DNA of 64,000 bases from Rhodanobacter sp. T12-5. GTDB lineage: Bacteria > Pseudomonadota > Gammaproteobacteria > Xanthomonadales > Rhodanobacteraceae. Below, piece after piece: positions 16,896 through 25,638 of this stretch; the first letter of the stretch is position 1; each line of letters opens with the position of its first letter. A model generated the notes under the pieces. That model saw only the letters and a list, made by a program, of their open reading frames with translations, was not told where the DNA came from and searched no databases. The DNA lies in NCBI RefSeq assembly GCF_008329435.1, contig NZ_NPKN01000005.1:62001-126000 (forward strand). Direction: 5' to 3'. Made by a program: the position numbers and the translations under genes.

Positions 16896-19619
16896 ATGCG
16901 GCCGAACTCATCAAGCATGTGGGGAGTTTTCTTGCGAGCAACCAAGGATTCCGGCGCTGCTCCCCCTGCCGCAGGGGCGGGCCGCCGTGGCATGGATAGC
17001 GAAGTCCCGTCCTCCTTGCCACGCAAGCTGACGGCTTATCTGTGGAGCCTGCTGGCGCTGCTGCTCGGGCTAGCGCTGACCGTGATCGTGCATTGGCAGC
17101 AACTGCAACGACAGCAGGCCGAACAGGATTTCGTCCGCAACCAGCTGGCCAACAAGAGTTATGCCGCGGTACTGGCGCAGTTGCATTCGGCCGAATTGTT
17201 GCTGCGTGCGGCACAGACCCTGTTCCTTGCATCCGACGAAGTCACTCCGGCGGAATTTCACGACTTCTACGTCAACCTGAGGCCGCGCGCGCAGTTTCCC
17301 AGCCTGGTCGCGCTGGCCTATGTGCGGCGCGAGTTGCGACCGGACGGGGAGCATTACGTCACCCGCTGGGTCGAGCCGCTGGCCGGCAACGAAGCGGTGG
17401 TGGGGCTGGAGGTGGAGGCGCAGCCGAACAACCTTGCCGCGCTGATGGCATCGCGCGACAGCGATCGCGCCACGTTGTCGGCACCTTTTCATCTGCTGCA
17501 ACAGGCCGGCCCGACGTCGGCCATTGATGGGGTGACCTTTCGGTTGGCGGTTTACAGCTCCGGCTCGCCACCGCCGACCATCGCCGAGCGTCGGTCGCGG
17601 ATGCGCGGCTCGCTGGCATTGTCTTTCCGGGTCAGCGGCCTGATCGGCAGTGCCGTGCCGGACGATGCACGAAGGCTTCTGCACCTGAGAATCAGCGACA
17701 TCACCGATGGCAGGCCGGTGCCGCTGTATGACTCGCGACCGGGTGTGGCGATGCCGGCGAGCGGTTACCGTTTTCAGCACAGTCTCGATTACGGCGGGCG
17801 CGTGTGGCAGATGCGGATGCAGCCGTACACGACGGATGCGAGCGCCATCACGTGGGCCGAGTCGACCGTGCCGGCCGGTCTGCTGGCGAGCTTGCTGCTG
17901 GCGCTGCTGGTGTTCTCCGTGGCTTTCACGCGTCAGCGTGCGCTGGAGCTGGGCTGGCGCATGAGCCGCCAGTATCGCGAAAGCGAGGAGCGCTTCCGCG
18001 CATTGAACGAGTTGCTGCCGGCGATGGTGCTGCTCGCCGATGCGGAGAACGGTCTGATCACCTACGCCAACCAGGCCTCGCGCGAGCGGCTGGGTGCGCA
18101 CATCGGCGAGCAGCATCTGCCGGAGGTGTTCGAGGATCCGGCCCTGCAGATGCGTCTGCAGGACCCGGCCGGCCAGGGCTGCAGCCGCGTCGAGGCGCTG
18201 TTGCGCAACGGCGAAGGCGGAAAATTCTGGGCCAGCGCGGCGATTTCGCGAGTCATCCTCGGAGGGCGCGGCAAGTTGTTGATGGTTGCCAGCGACATCA
18301 CCGAGCAGCGCGAGTTGACCGAGCAGCTGGGCTATCAGGCCAGCCATGATGCGTTGACCGAGCTCTACAACCGGCGCGAATTCGAGCGCCGCCTGCAAGG
18401 TGCCTTGCAGGCCATCGGCGAGAGTACTGCGCCGGTGCTCCTGCTATACGTCGATCTCGATCAATTCAAGCTGATCAACGATACCTCCGGTCATCTCGCC
18501 GGCGACCAGTTGCTGGCCCAGCTGGCGATCGTCATGCGCAGGAATCTGGGCGCGGGCGACGTGCTGGCCCGGCTGGGTGGCGACGAGTTTGGCGTGCTGG
18601 CCACTGGCGTGGATGACCTTGCCGACGCGCAGTCCCTTGCAGAGAGGGTACGGTGTTGCATCGACGGTTACGTGTTCATCTGGGAGAAACGCAGCTACAC
18701 GATCAGTGCCAGCATCGGCGGCGTGCTGATCGATCATCCCGGTGCCACCGTGCGGGATCTGCTCGCGCACGCCGATGCTGCCTGCTACATGGCCAAGGAG
18801 CTCGGTCGCAATCGCGTGCATTTCTATTCCGATGCGGACGCCAAGACGGCCACGCGGCGCAGCGAGATGGAGTGGGCCAACCGGTTGCGCTGGGCGATCG
18901 ACGAGCACCGCCTCAGGCTGACTTATCAGGAGGTGTGGCCGCTGCCGCTGCAGGCAGGCGGCAGCCCGGCCGGCATCGAGTTGCTGTTGCGCTTTCGCGA
19001 TGAATTCGGCCAGCTGCTGGCGCCGGGCGTGTTCATGCCTGCGGCCGAGCGCTATGGCCTGATGCCGGTGATCGACCGCTGGGTGATCGAGACCGCGCTG
19101 GCGAATTTCGACCACCTGCATCCGGCCGGCAGTGAAGTGCCCCTGGTGGCGATCAACCTGTCCGGGGCCAGCGTCGAGGACGATGCGCTCGCCGAGCTGA
19201 TCATCGAGTTGATGCGACGCCACCAGGTGGCGCCGTCGCAAGTGTGTTTCGAGATCACCGAAACCGTCGCGGTGCGCAACCTGTCGCAGGTCGCGCGCTT
19301 CATGGAACGCCTGCGCGCGGTCGGCTGCAAGATCGCGCTGGACGATTTCGGCGCAGGCATGTCGTCCTTCACCTATCTGAAGAACCTGCCGCTGGACATC
19401 ATCAAGATCGACGGCAGCTTCATCCGCGACATGCTCACCGATCCGGTCAGCCACGTGATGGTGCGCGCGGTCACCGACATCGGCCATCGGCTCGGACTGG
19501 AGGTGGTGGCCGAATGGGTGACCGATGTCGAGACCGTGGCGGCGCTGACCGCGCTGGGCGTCAACAGCGTGCAGGGCTTCAGCCTGCACCGGCCCGAACT
19601 GGCGTTGTTCGAGCGCTGA
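16896..19619 (+). CDS. CHASE-PAS-GGDEF-EAL cyclic-di-GMP membrane protein
   Basis: Protein of 907 residues. Two membrane helices (LWSLLALLLGLALTVIVHW and a second near 325-345) enclose a periplasmic CHASE ligand-sensing domain; a PAS domain (FRALNELLPAMVLLADAENG) follows, then a diguanylate cyclase domain with an intact GGDEF at 561-565, and a phosphodiesterase domain. The EAL signature reads ELL at 695-697, but the metal and catalytic positions around INLSG, FEITET, DDFGAG and IKIDGSF are present. Both activities are therefore possible. The start is uncertain: ATG 16896 has AAGGG nine bases upstream, while 16917 and 16992 are alternatives. Confidence 0.93.
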   Translation: MRPNSSSMWGVFLRATKDSGAAPPAAGAGRRGMDSEVPSSLPRKLTAYLWSLLALLLGLALTVIVHWQQLQRQQAEQDFVRNQLANKSYAAVLAQLHSAELLLRAAQTLFLASDEVTPAEFHDFYVNLRPRAQFPSLVALAYVRRELRPDGEHYVTRWVEPLAGNEAVVGLEVEAQPNNLAALMASRDSDRATLSAPFHLLQQAGPTSAIDGVTFRLAVYSSGSPPPTIAERRSRMRGSLALSFRVSGLIGSAVPDDARRLLHLRISDITDGRPVPLYDSRPGVAMPASGYRFQHSLDYGGRVWQMRMQPYTTDASAITWAESTVPAGLLASLLLALLVFSVAFTRQRALELGWRMSRQYRESEERFRALNELLPAMVLLADAENGLITYANQASRERLGAHIGEQHLPEVFEDPALQMRLQDPAGQGCSRVEALLRNGEGGKFWASAAISRVILGGRGKLLMVASDITEQRELTEQLGYQASHDALTELYNRREFERRLQGALQAIGESTAPVLLLYVDLDQFKLINDTSGHLAGDQLLAQLAIVMRRNLGAGDVLARLGGDEFGVLATGVDDLADAQSLAERVRCCIDGYVFIWEKRSYTISASIGGVLIDHPGATVRDLLAHADAACYMAKELGRNRVHFYSDADAKTATRRSEMEWANRLRWAIDEHRLRLTYQEVWPLPLQAGGSPAGIELLLRFRDEFGQLLAPGVFMPAAERYGLMPVIDRWVIETALANFDHLHPAGSEVPLVAINLSGASVEDDALAELIIELMRRHQVAPSQVCFEITETVAVRNLSQVARFMERLRAVGCKIALDDFGAGMSSFTYLKNLPLDIIKIDGSFIRDMLTDPVSHVMVRAVTDIGHRLGLEVVAEWVTDVETVAALTALGVNSVQGFSLHRPELALFER

Positions 19620-19705
19620 GCCACCCCTGCAGCCACGTCGATCGGGATGCTCGTGCTTCGTCGCACGGCGAAGCATCCGGCAGCCCGGCTGGCTAGACTG
19701 CGCGC

Positions 19706-20392
19706 ATGAACGACGACGCTGCACTCAATCGCTACCAGCTCGCCGAACTGGGCAGCCTGCTTGCCGAACCGGCGCGCACGGCGATGCTGCTGGCGCTGGC
19801 CGATGGCACCGCGCGTCCAGCCGGCGAACTGGCACAGCTGGCCGGCATCGGTGCGGCTACTGCCAGCGCGCATCTGCGCCGGCTGCTCGACGGTGGCCTG
19901 CTGGCGCTGCATGTGCAGGGCCGGCATCGCTATTACCGGCTGGCCGATGAGCGCGTTGCGGCGATGCTGGAGTCGCTGACACTCGCCCGCGCACCGCTCC
20001 CGTGCGCGCTGCCGAAAAAAGGGGATGCACAACTGCAGCGGGCGCGCTGCTGTTACCGGCATCTGGCCGGAACGCTGGGCGTGGCATTCTGCAGCGCGTT
20101 GTTGCAGCACGGCTGGCTGCGTACCGGCTCGCGCGGCCTGCAGCTGTTGCCGCACGGTGCCGATGCGCTCGCCGCCAGCGGACTGCCGCTGGCCGGCGTG
20201 CCGGCGCTGTACGGCCGCAGCTGCCTGGACTGGACCGAGCGGCGCATGCACCTGGGCGGTCCGCTCGGCGTGGCGCTGACTACCGCGATGTTCGATGCCG
20301 GCTGGTTGCGCCGGTTGCCGCCCGGTCGCGCGCTGCGTCCCAGCGCCGATGGCCTGCGCCGGTTCGGCCTGCTCGGCGTGCGGCTGGATTGA
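19706..20392 (+). CDS. ArsR-family winged-helix transcriptional regulator
   Basis: Protein of 228 residues. The N-terminal 90 residues form an ArsR/SmtB winged helix: LAEPARTAMLLALADG, a recognition helix in AATASAHLRRLLDGGLL, and the wing GRHRYYRLADERVAAML. The C-terminal part contains the RARCCYRHLAGTLGV block, which belongs to a longer ArsR subgroup in which Cys-Tyr-x-His-Leu-Ala-Gly is conserved; I do not know its ligand. The regulated gene is not evident: the upstream neighbour is the c-di-GMP protein and the downstream neighbour is convergent. Confidence 0.85.
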   Translation: MNDDAALNRYQLAELGSLLAEPARTAMLLALADGTARPAGELAQLAGIGAATASAHLRRLLDGGLLALHVQGRHRYYRLADERVAAMLESLTLARAPLPCALPKKGDAQLQRARCCYRHLAGTLGVAFCSALLQHGWLRTGSRGLQLLPHGADALAASGLPLAGVPALYGRSCLDWTERRMHLGGPLGVALTTAMFDAGWLRRLPPGRALRPSADGLRRFGLLGVRLD

Positions 20393-20424
20393 CGCGGGTC
20401 GGCACGACCCGCGTCGGTCGCCCT

Positions 20425-21819
20425 TCAGGGTTTGGCGCTGGTGGCGGCTTCTGCCGGCGAGCGTTCGAAGCTGCCGGCGTAACCGGGGAATACCACCGGG
20501 CTTTCGTAGCCATCGGCCGAGACCGCCGAGACGCCGAAGAACCAGTCGTCGATCACCACGTCTTTCACCACGGCCCGGTCGACATCGCCGACCGCGAGCT
20601 CGTGCTGCCATTGGGGCGCGGTGGTCTCGCGCCAATGCACGCGATATCCCGCGGCGCCCGGCACCTTGTGCCAGGTCAGCGTGGTGTCGGTGGCCAGCGC
20701 ACCCTTGCTGTCGACGCCGGTAGGCGGCGCCGGCGCACGGCTCAGCGATGCCATGGTCAACGTGTTCAACGCGGTGACGCGGGCGAGATAGCGGAAGTCG
20801 ATGCCGTCGATGGTGTCGCCGTAGTGCACACCATGTTCGGTGCGCAGGTCCTGATGCTGGCGCGTGTAGTTCTCGTGCGCTTCGGTGACGCGCACCGCCG
20901 GATAGCCGGCCTCGAGGAACGGCACCTGGTCGCCGCCACGGCTGTAACGGTCGGTACGGTAGACCATGTGCACGCGGAAGTCGGGCAGATAGGTGTCGGC
21001 GACGCGATCGATATAGCGGGCGAGATTGCGCGAGGGCGAGTCCACTTCGCCGCCGTGATAGCGGCGGTAGTTCGCCTGCGCCACGCTCTCGTTGCTCTTG
21101 GTACCTTCGGAGAACACCCGCACGGTGGTGTTGTCGATCACGCCGTTCTGGCCGTGGCTGTTGCCGACGATGTCGTTGTTGAGATCGGCCTCGACCTGCC
21201 AGCCGTGCGCCACCGCGTAGTCGGCCAGCACCTTGCCGCCGTACAGGCCCTGTTCCTCGCCGGACAGCGCGGCGAACACCAGGGTGGCGTCGTTGTCCTG
21301 CTTCGACAGCAGCCGCGCTGCCTCGATCAGCGCGGCGACGCCGGAGGCATCGTCGTTCGCGCCGGGCGCGTCGCTGGTGGCGTTCATCACGTCAGTGACG
21401 CGCGAATCGAGATGGCCGGTCATCACGATGACGCGATCCGGATCGCGCTTGCCGCGCTTGATCGCGACCACGTCCATCACCTCGGTCGGTTTCGGTGCGC
21501 GCTTGCCGGTGAACATCTGCGACGGGGTGATCACCTCGATGCAGCCGCCGCAGTCATGCGCGATCGTTTCGAAGCGCGACTTCACCCAGCGCCGCGCCGC
21601 ACCGATGCCGCGCGTGTTCGATGTCGTGTCGGACAGGGTGTGGCGGGTGCCGAAGCCGACCAGGCGGGTGATCGTGGCGCGAAGTTCCGCCTCGCTGGGC
21701 GCATTGGCCAGTGCGTGCAGCGCCGGTTGCTCGTGGGGCGTGACGGGCGCTTGCGCCGCCTGGGCAGTGCCGGCGATGGCCAGCAAGGCAGCCGGCAGCA
21801 GGGAGATGGCTCGAAGCAT
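20425..21819 (-). CDS. Secreted M28-family aminopeptidase with C-terminal Fn3-like domain
   Basis: Protein of 464 residues. Signal peptide MLRAISLLPAALLAIAGTAQA, then the M28 zinc peptidase fold with metal ligands in VMTGHLDSR, GANDDASG and SGEEQGLYG, the aspartate in ADLNNDIVG, and the distal histidine in VHYGDTIDG. The last 100 residues look like a fibronectin type III module (TTLTWHKVPGAAGYRVHWRE). A secreted digestive peptidase is likely and would be a natural type II secretion substrate, which is inference. I chose the ATG at 21819 because GAAGG lies eight bases upstream; the ATG at 21828 overlaps that site. Confidence 0.92.
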   Translation of the reverse strand: MLRAISLLPAALLAIAGTAQAAQAPVTPHEQPALHALANAPSEAELRATITRLVGFGTRHTLSDTTSNTRGIGAARRWVKSRFETIAHDCGGCIEVITPSQMFTGKRAPKPTEVMDVVAIKRGKRDPDRVIVMTGHLDSRVTDVMNATSDAPGANDDASGVAALIEAARLLSKQDNDATLVFAALSGEEQGLYGGKVLADYAVAHGWQVEADLNNDIVGNSHGQNGVIDNTTVRVFSEGTKSNESVAQANYRRYHGGEVDSPSRNLARYIDRVADTYLPDFRVHMVYRTDRYSRGGDQVPFLEAGYPAVRVTEAHENYTRQHQDLRTEHGVHYGDTIDGIDFRYLARVTALNTLTMASLSRAPAPPTGVDSKGALATDTTLTWHKVPGAAGYRVHWRETTAPQWQHELAVGDVDRAVVKDVVIDDWFFGVSAVSADGYESPVVFPGYAGSFERSPAEAATSAKP

Positions 21820-21898
21820 CGTTCGCATCCTTCAGCGGGGAAACAGACACCTTACCGCGCCGGTGCGACGGGCGGACAGATGCCCTTTGGCATGGAAA

Positions 21899-21939
21899 CA
21901 GGAAGGCCCGGTCGTTGCCGACCGGGCCTCGGGTTCCTG
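21899..21939 (-). terminator. Hairpin terminator of the S53 peptidase gene
   Basis: A perfect 11-base stem (21904-21914 with 21919-21929, loop TTGC) is extended by an outer CAGGAA/TTCCTG pairing. On the minus strand the hairpin is followed by TTCCTGTTTCC. It lies between the stop of the S53 gene and the start of the M28 gene on the same strand, so it should separate the two transcripts. Confidence 0.7.
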
Positions 21940-22061
21940 CTGTAGTGTCGACGTACGTCCGTATGCGTCGCTTGTGCCGAGTATCCATCCGTGGCGGCCG
22001 ACATCAAGAGGGCCGCTGGCGCGCGTCCGTGCGCGCCGTCCTGTGGCGTATTGCCTTTTCC

Positions 22062-24596
22062 TTATGGCGTGTAGCTGCCGGTCAGCGTGACGCCGCTGTA
22101 GCTGCTGTAGGCGCGCACCATGACGTAGTAGGTGCCCGGGGTCGGTGCCGACGCGGTGCAGCTCTCGCTGTTGCCCGCTATGTACGGACGGCAGTCGTAG
22201 CTGCTGGTGGTCGGTGTCGAACCGAGCTTGACGTACAGGTCGGCGTCGCCGGTGCCGCCGGCGATCTTGATGTTGAGGTTGCTGGCCCCGGTCGGCACGA
22301 CCATCGTGTAGTACACGGCGTTGCCCTTGGTCGCACTCAGGCCGGACACCGGCACGCCGTTCTGCAGCACGTTGCCGCCGCCACCACCGCCAGTGCTCCA
22401 GGTCGCCTTGACGCTGACGCCGGAGAACGCGGTGTAGCCGTTCAGCATCACGTAGTACGTACCGGCCTGCGGCGAAGCCACGGTGCAGCTCTCGTTGTTG
22501 CCGGTGATGTACGGGCGGCAGTCGTAGCTGGACAGGGTCGGGGCGGAGCCGAACTTCGTGTACAAATCGGCATCGCCGGTGCCGCCGGACTCGGAGATCA
22601 CCAGGTTGCTGGCGCCGGCCGGGATCACCACCGTGTAGAACAGCTGCGCATTCGTCGCGCCGGACTGGCCGGTCAACGCCACGCCGTTCTGCAGCACGTT
22701 GCCACCGCCACCGCCGGCAGCGGTGACCGTCACCGACTGCGTCTTGGTGTTGGTCGCGCCGTCGTTGTCGGTCACCGTCAGCGAGACGCTGTAGGTGCCG
22801 GCAGCGGCGTAGGTGTGGCTCGGGTTGGTCGCGGTCGAGGTGCTGCCGTCACCGAAGTTCCACGAGCGCGAGGCGATGCTGCCGTCGCTGTCGGTGGAGC
22901 TGTCGGTGAAGTTGACCATCAGGTTGCTCGCGCTGTCGCTGAAGTTGGCGACCGGCGGCACGTTGGCCGGCGGCGAACCGCCACCGATGTCGTTGGCGGC
23001 ACCGCTGATGATCAGTTCGCCGCGACCGGTGGCCAGGTCGTAGCCGGCGCTGGCGGTCTCGCCGCCGTTGTTGCCCGAGGTGATGTCGTGGAAGTCGGAC
23101 GCCGGCAGTTGGTACAACAGCGGTGCGGCAAAGCCGACGTTGGAACCCTTGATCGCGATGACGCGCGCCCAGGCGCCGGCAAACAACGGAGCGGACAGGC
23201 TGGTGCCGCCGTATTGCTGGGTGGCGCCGCTGACGATGATCTTCGAGCCCGAGTTGGGGTCGGCGTCATAGGCGATGTCCGGCAGGCCGCGCTTGCTGCC
23301 CGGGGCCACGCCGTTCTGCCAGCTTGGCTGCGGCTCGAAGGTGCTGGAACTGCCGCCGCCGCTGGTCCACACGGTGGCGCTGCTCCAGGTGGTGGTGGAG
23401 GCATTCAGTGTGGTGCCGCCCACCGCCACCACGTACTGCGACGCGGCCGGCCAGCTCGGCGTGACACCGCCGTCGCCGCACTCGTCGGCGCCGGAGTCGC
23501 CGGTGGAAATGGAGAAGGTCTGCCCTTGCGCCACCGCCTGCTGGAAGATCTGATCCTGCGCTGCGGCCGAGCCGTCGCTCTGCGCGCTGGTCTCGCACTC
23601 GCCCAGCGAGACGTTGATGATCTTGGTGGCGTTGGCGTTGACGATGGTGTTGAAGTCGGCGGTGAGGTTGGCGTTGGACAGGGTCGGAATGTTGTAGAAG
23701 ATCAGGCTGCCGACCTGGCCGCCGGCCATGCCGACGATGTCCTGGCTGTCCAGGCTCCATTCGCCCAGGCCGCTGGTATCGGTGCTGGTGCCATTGGTGT
23801 TGATGGTCTGCGTGGTGACCGTGGCCAGGCCGTTCTGCGAGGTGAACGTGTTCAGGTCGGTGATGGTCTGGGTGATCTTGCCCTGGGTGACGATGCCCAC
23901 CGGGACGCCGGCCGCCGTGGTCACGCCGTTGCCGCCGTAGATCGAGGAGAACTCGGTCGGGTTGTGGCCGGTCACCGCCTGGGTGGTGTAGCCAGCCTGC
24001 ATCGGCTTGGCGAAGGTGTGCGCCTGGTGCACGCTCTGCAGGCCGATCACCGACAGCACGCTGTCCTGCAGTGCGGCCGGAATCTGCACGCCGCTGGTGT
24101 TCATGAAGGCGTTGCGGCCTTCCTTGGTCCTGACCTTGACGAACGAGGTCTTGAACGCGGCATGCGCGGTATCCGCGCGGCCGTCGGCCGAGATCATCAT
24201 GCGGTTCGGCGCGATCGTGACGTTGGTGAAACCGGCGGCCTTCAGCCACGCGGCGACCTTGTTCGCCTGATCCGATGTGGGCGAATAGGCGGCCACGAAC
24301 TGCTGCGTCGACATCTTGTGCTGCACCATCGACAGCGTCGAGGTCTTGGCGGTCGCCAGGAAGGTGTGCAGCTGAGCCGGATTGCGCAACTTCAGCGCAA
24401 CCTCGATATGGATCGGTTGCGATGTCGCCAGCGCTCCGCTGACGACATCACCCTGGCGCAACTGCGCAGCGTGCTGCGCCAGCGCGACGAATGCGTTGCC
24501 GGTAACGGCATTGCTGGCCGGCGCCGCGCTGACCGTGGCCGCGGCGGCCACGCCGATGGCGGCCACGAGCAACTTGAGACGAAAATGACTTGGCAT
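22062..24596 (-). CDS. Secreted S53 (sedolisin/pseudomonalisin-type) peptidase with PKD and two PPC domains
   Basis: Protein of 844 residues: signal peptide (1-25), Pro-kumamolisin activation domain (about 35-200), and S53 catalytic domain with Glu279 and Asp283 (GEWSLDSQDIVG), Asp367 (STGDSGADE) and Ser466 (YGGTSLSAP), a full acid serine-carboxyl peptidase set. A PKD domain spans about 547-625 (NFGDGSTSTATNPSHTY), followed by two pre-peptidase C-terminal domains (about 634-735 and 745-844), each preceded by a Gly-rich linker and GNVLQNGV. Start ATG 24596 has GGGAG upstream. It is a probable type II cargo, with the C-terminal modules perhaps removed on secretion; that is inference. Confidence 0.95.
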   Translation of the reverse strand: MPSHFRLKLLVAAIGVAAAATVSAAPASNAVTGNAFVALAQHAAQLRQGDVVSGALATSQPIHIEVALKLRNPAQLHTFLATAKTSTLSMVQHKMSTQQFVAAYSPTSDQANKVAAWLKAAGFTNVTIAPNRMMISADGRADTAHAAFKTSFVKVRTKEGRNAFMNTSGVQIPAALQDSVLSVIGLQSVHQAHTFAKPMQAGYTTQAVTGHNPTEFSSIYGGNGVTTAAGVPVGIVTQGKITQTITDLNTFTSQNGLATVTTQTINTNGTSTDTSGLGEWSLDSQDIVGMAGGQVGSLIFYNIPTLSNANLTADFNTIVNANATKIINVSLGECETSAQSDGSAAAQDQIFQQAVAQGQTFSISTGDSGADECGDGGVTPSWPAASQYVVAVGGTTLNASTTTWSSATVWTSGGGSSSTFEPQPSWQNGVAPGSKRGLPDIAYDADPNSGSKIIVSGATQQYGGTSLSAPLFAGAWARVIAIKGSNVGFAAPLLYQLPASDFHDITSGNNGGETASAGYDLATGRGELIISGAANDIGGGSPPANVPPVANFSDSASNLMVNFTDSSTDSDGSIASRSWNFGDGSTSTATNPSHTYAAAGTYSVSLTVTDNDGATNTKTQSVTVTAAGGGGGNVLQNGVALTGQSGATNAQLFYTVVIPAGASNLVISESGGTGDADLYTKFGSAPTLSSYDCRPYITGNNESCTVASPQAGTYYVMLNGYTAFSGVSVKATWSTGGGGGGNVLQNGVPVSGLSATKGNAVYYTMVVPTGASNLNIKIAGGTGDADLYVKLGSTPTTSSYDCRPYIAGNSESCTASAPTPGTYYVMVRAYSSYSGVTLTGSYTP

Positions 24597-25638
24597 TTGT
24601 AACTCCCGAAGTTTTTTTGAGGCGAACGAACCCAATGAAGCCACCTGGACTTCATGAATAAGGCGGCGTGGACAGACACGACACCATGGTCTTTATGAAT
24701 TGCCTGGCGATCCCGTGCGCACTGCGGCCGTTCCTCCCCCAATGAATTCCCTCAAGAGGCGGCGCGCGGTTTTGTATTTCAATCAACGCCGTAATGGCAT
24801 GGCGTTGTCACCGGATCATTCGTCAAGCTCCCAATTGACGAACCGGTTGACGGTAGGGTTTGCCGCCGAAAAGCGTCAATAGGATTTTTTCCGGTGCCGT
24901 CCAGTGGGCATCGTATTCGGGACGAAAAAATTCGCATTGCCGAAATCGTAATTACCTGCGATTCGCGGATCGTTTTCCGGAAAACCACGACCGCCCTTCT
25001 CGAAGGCTGCCGCCCGACGCCGTCGACCGTCGTGGTGTTTATTGGGCGAGGTTTACGCGCCCTGATGGTGGGCGATTTCTTGCGGAGTTCCGATGCCCTG
25101 CGGTCGCCGAAAAAAGCGCCGGACGTGGCGGTTCTGGTGCAGTCCCTTGCGGCAATATTTCGGTCGGTGCGGGTATTTGCGTACGCAATAAATAATATGC
25201 GGATATGTATTATCAACGGAATAATGGCGGTGGTTTCCATGTTGCGGAAATCGCGAATTGCATCATTTTTCAACGTGATAATTTGGTCGGGCAGGAATGG
25301 CGTAAATTATTGCGATACGCGGGTGCTGTCCGGCGATAATCCGCAAGATCTGACTGTGCATTTCTGTGAATTGCGGCAGAAAACGTGGTCGGGTTTTCTC
25401 GCGGGATGACGAGCGAAACAGCGAGCTGCCAGCAGTCGCTCGGCTAAATTGGCTGCCCTCGGTCCTGCGCGTTGGGAATATCGACGTGGCGTCGCAGAGC
25501 GGAGGCTCTTCTGTCGACGCTTCACCATCACTTCTTCGTTTCCTGCCCTTGTTGACGAGGCCAACCGGGTGGCTCGTTCACGTCGCACGCAGCCGTCGAT
25601 CGGTTCATTCCGTCCATGCGGCATGCGACCATGCACGA
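24597..25638. other. About 1 kb of lower-GC DNA without a confident gene
   Basis: This stretch is visibly richer in A and T than its neighbours (for example AATAAATAATATGCGG near 25190) and holds no frame I can assign to a family. It should include the promoter of the S53 gene on its left side. The best forward frame, 24894-25409 from GTG, could encode 171 residues containing KAPDVAVL and NYCDTRVLS; this faintly recalls the receiver domain of a NarL-type response regulator, with the phospho-acceptor aspartate and DNA-binding domain missing. A decayed or foreign gene is possible, as is plain non-coding DNA. Confidence 0.5.

Noticed and set aside
14302-17232. Minus-strand open frame of 976 codons antisense to hrpB
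   Set aside because: Shadow of hrpB, whose helicase motifs are all on the plus strand.
24779-25273. Minus-strand frame of 164 residues in the lower-GC region
   Set aside because: Composition is random-looking with no ribosome site and no domain; it overlaps other equally weak frames on the plus strand.
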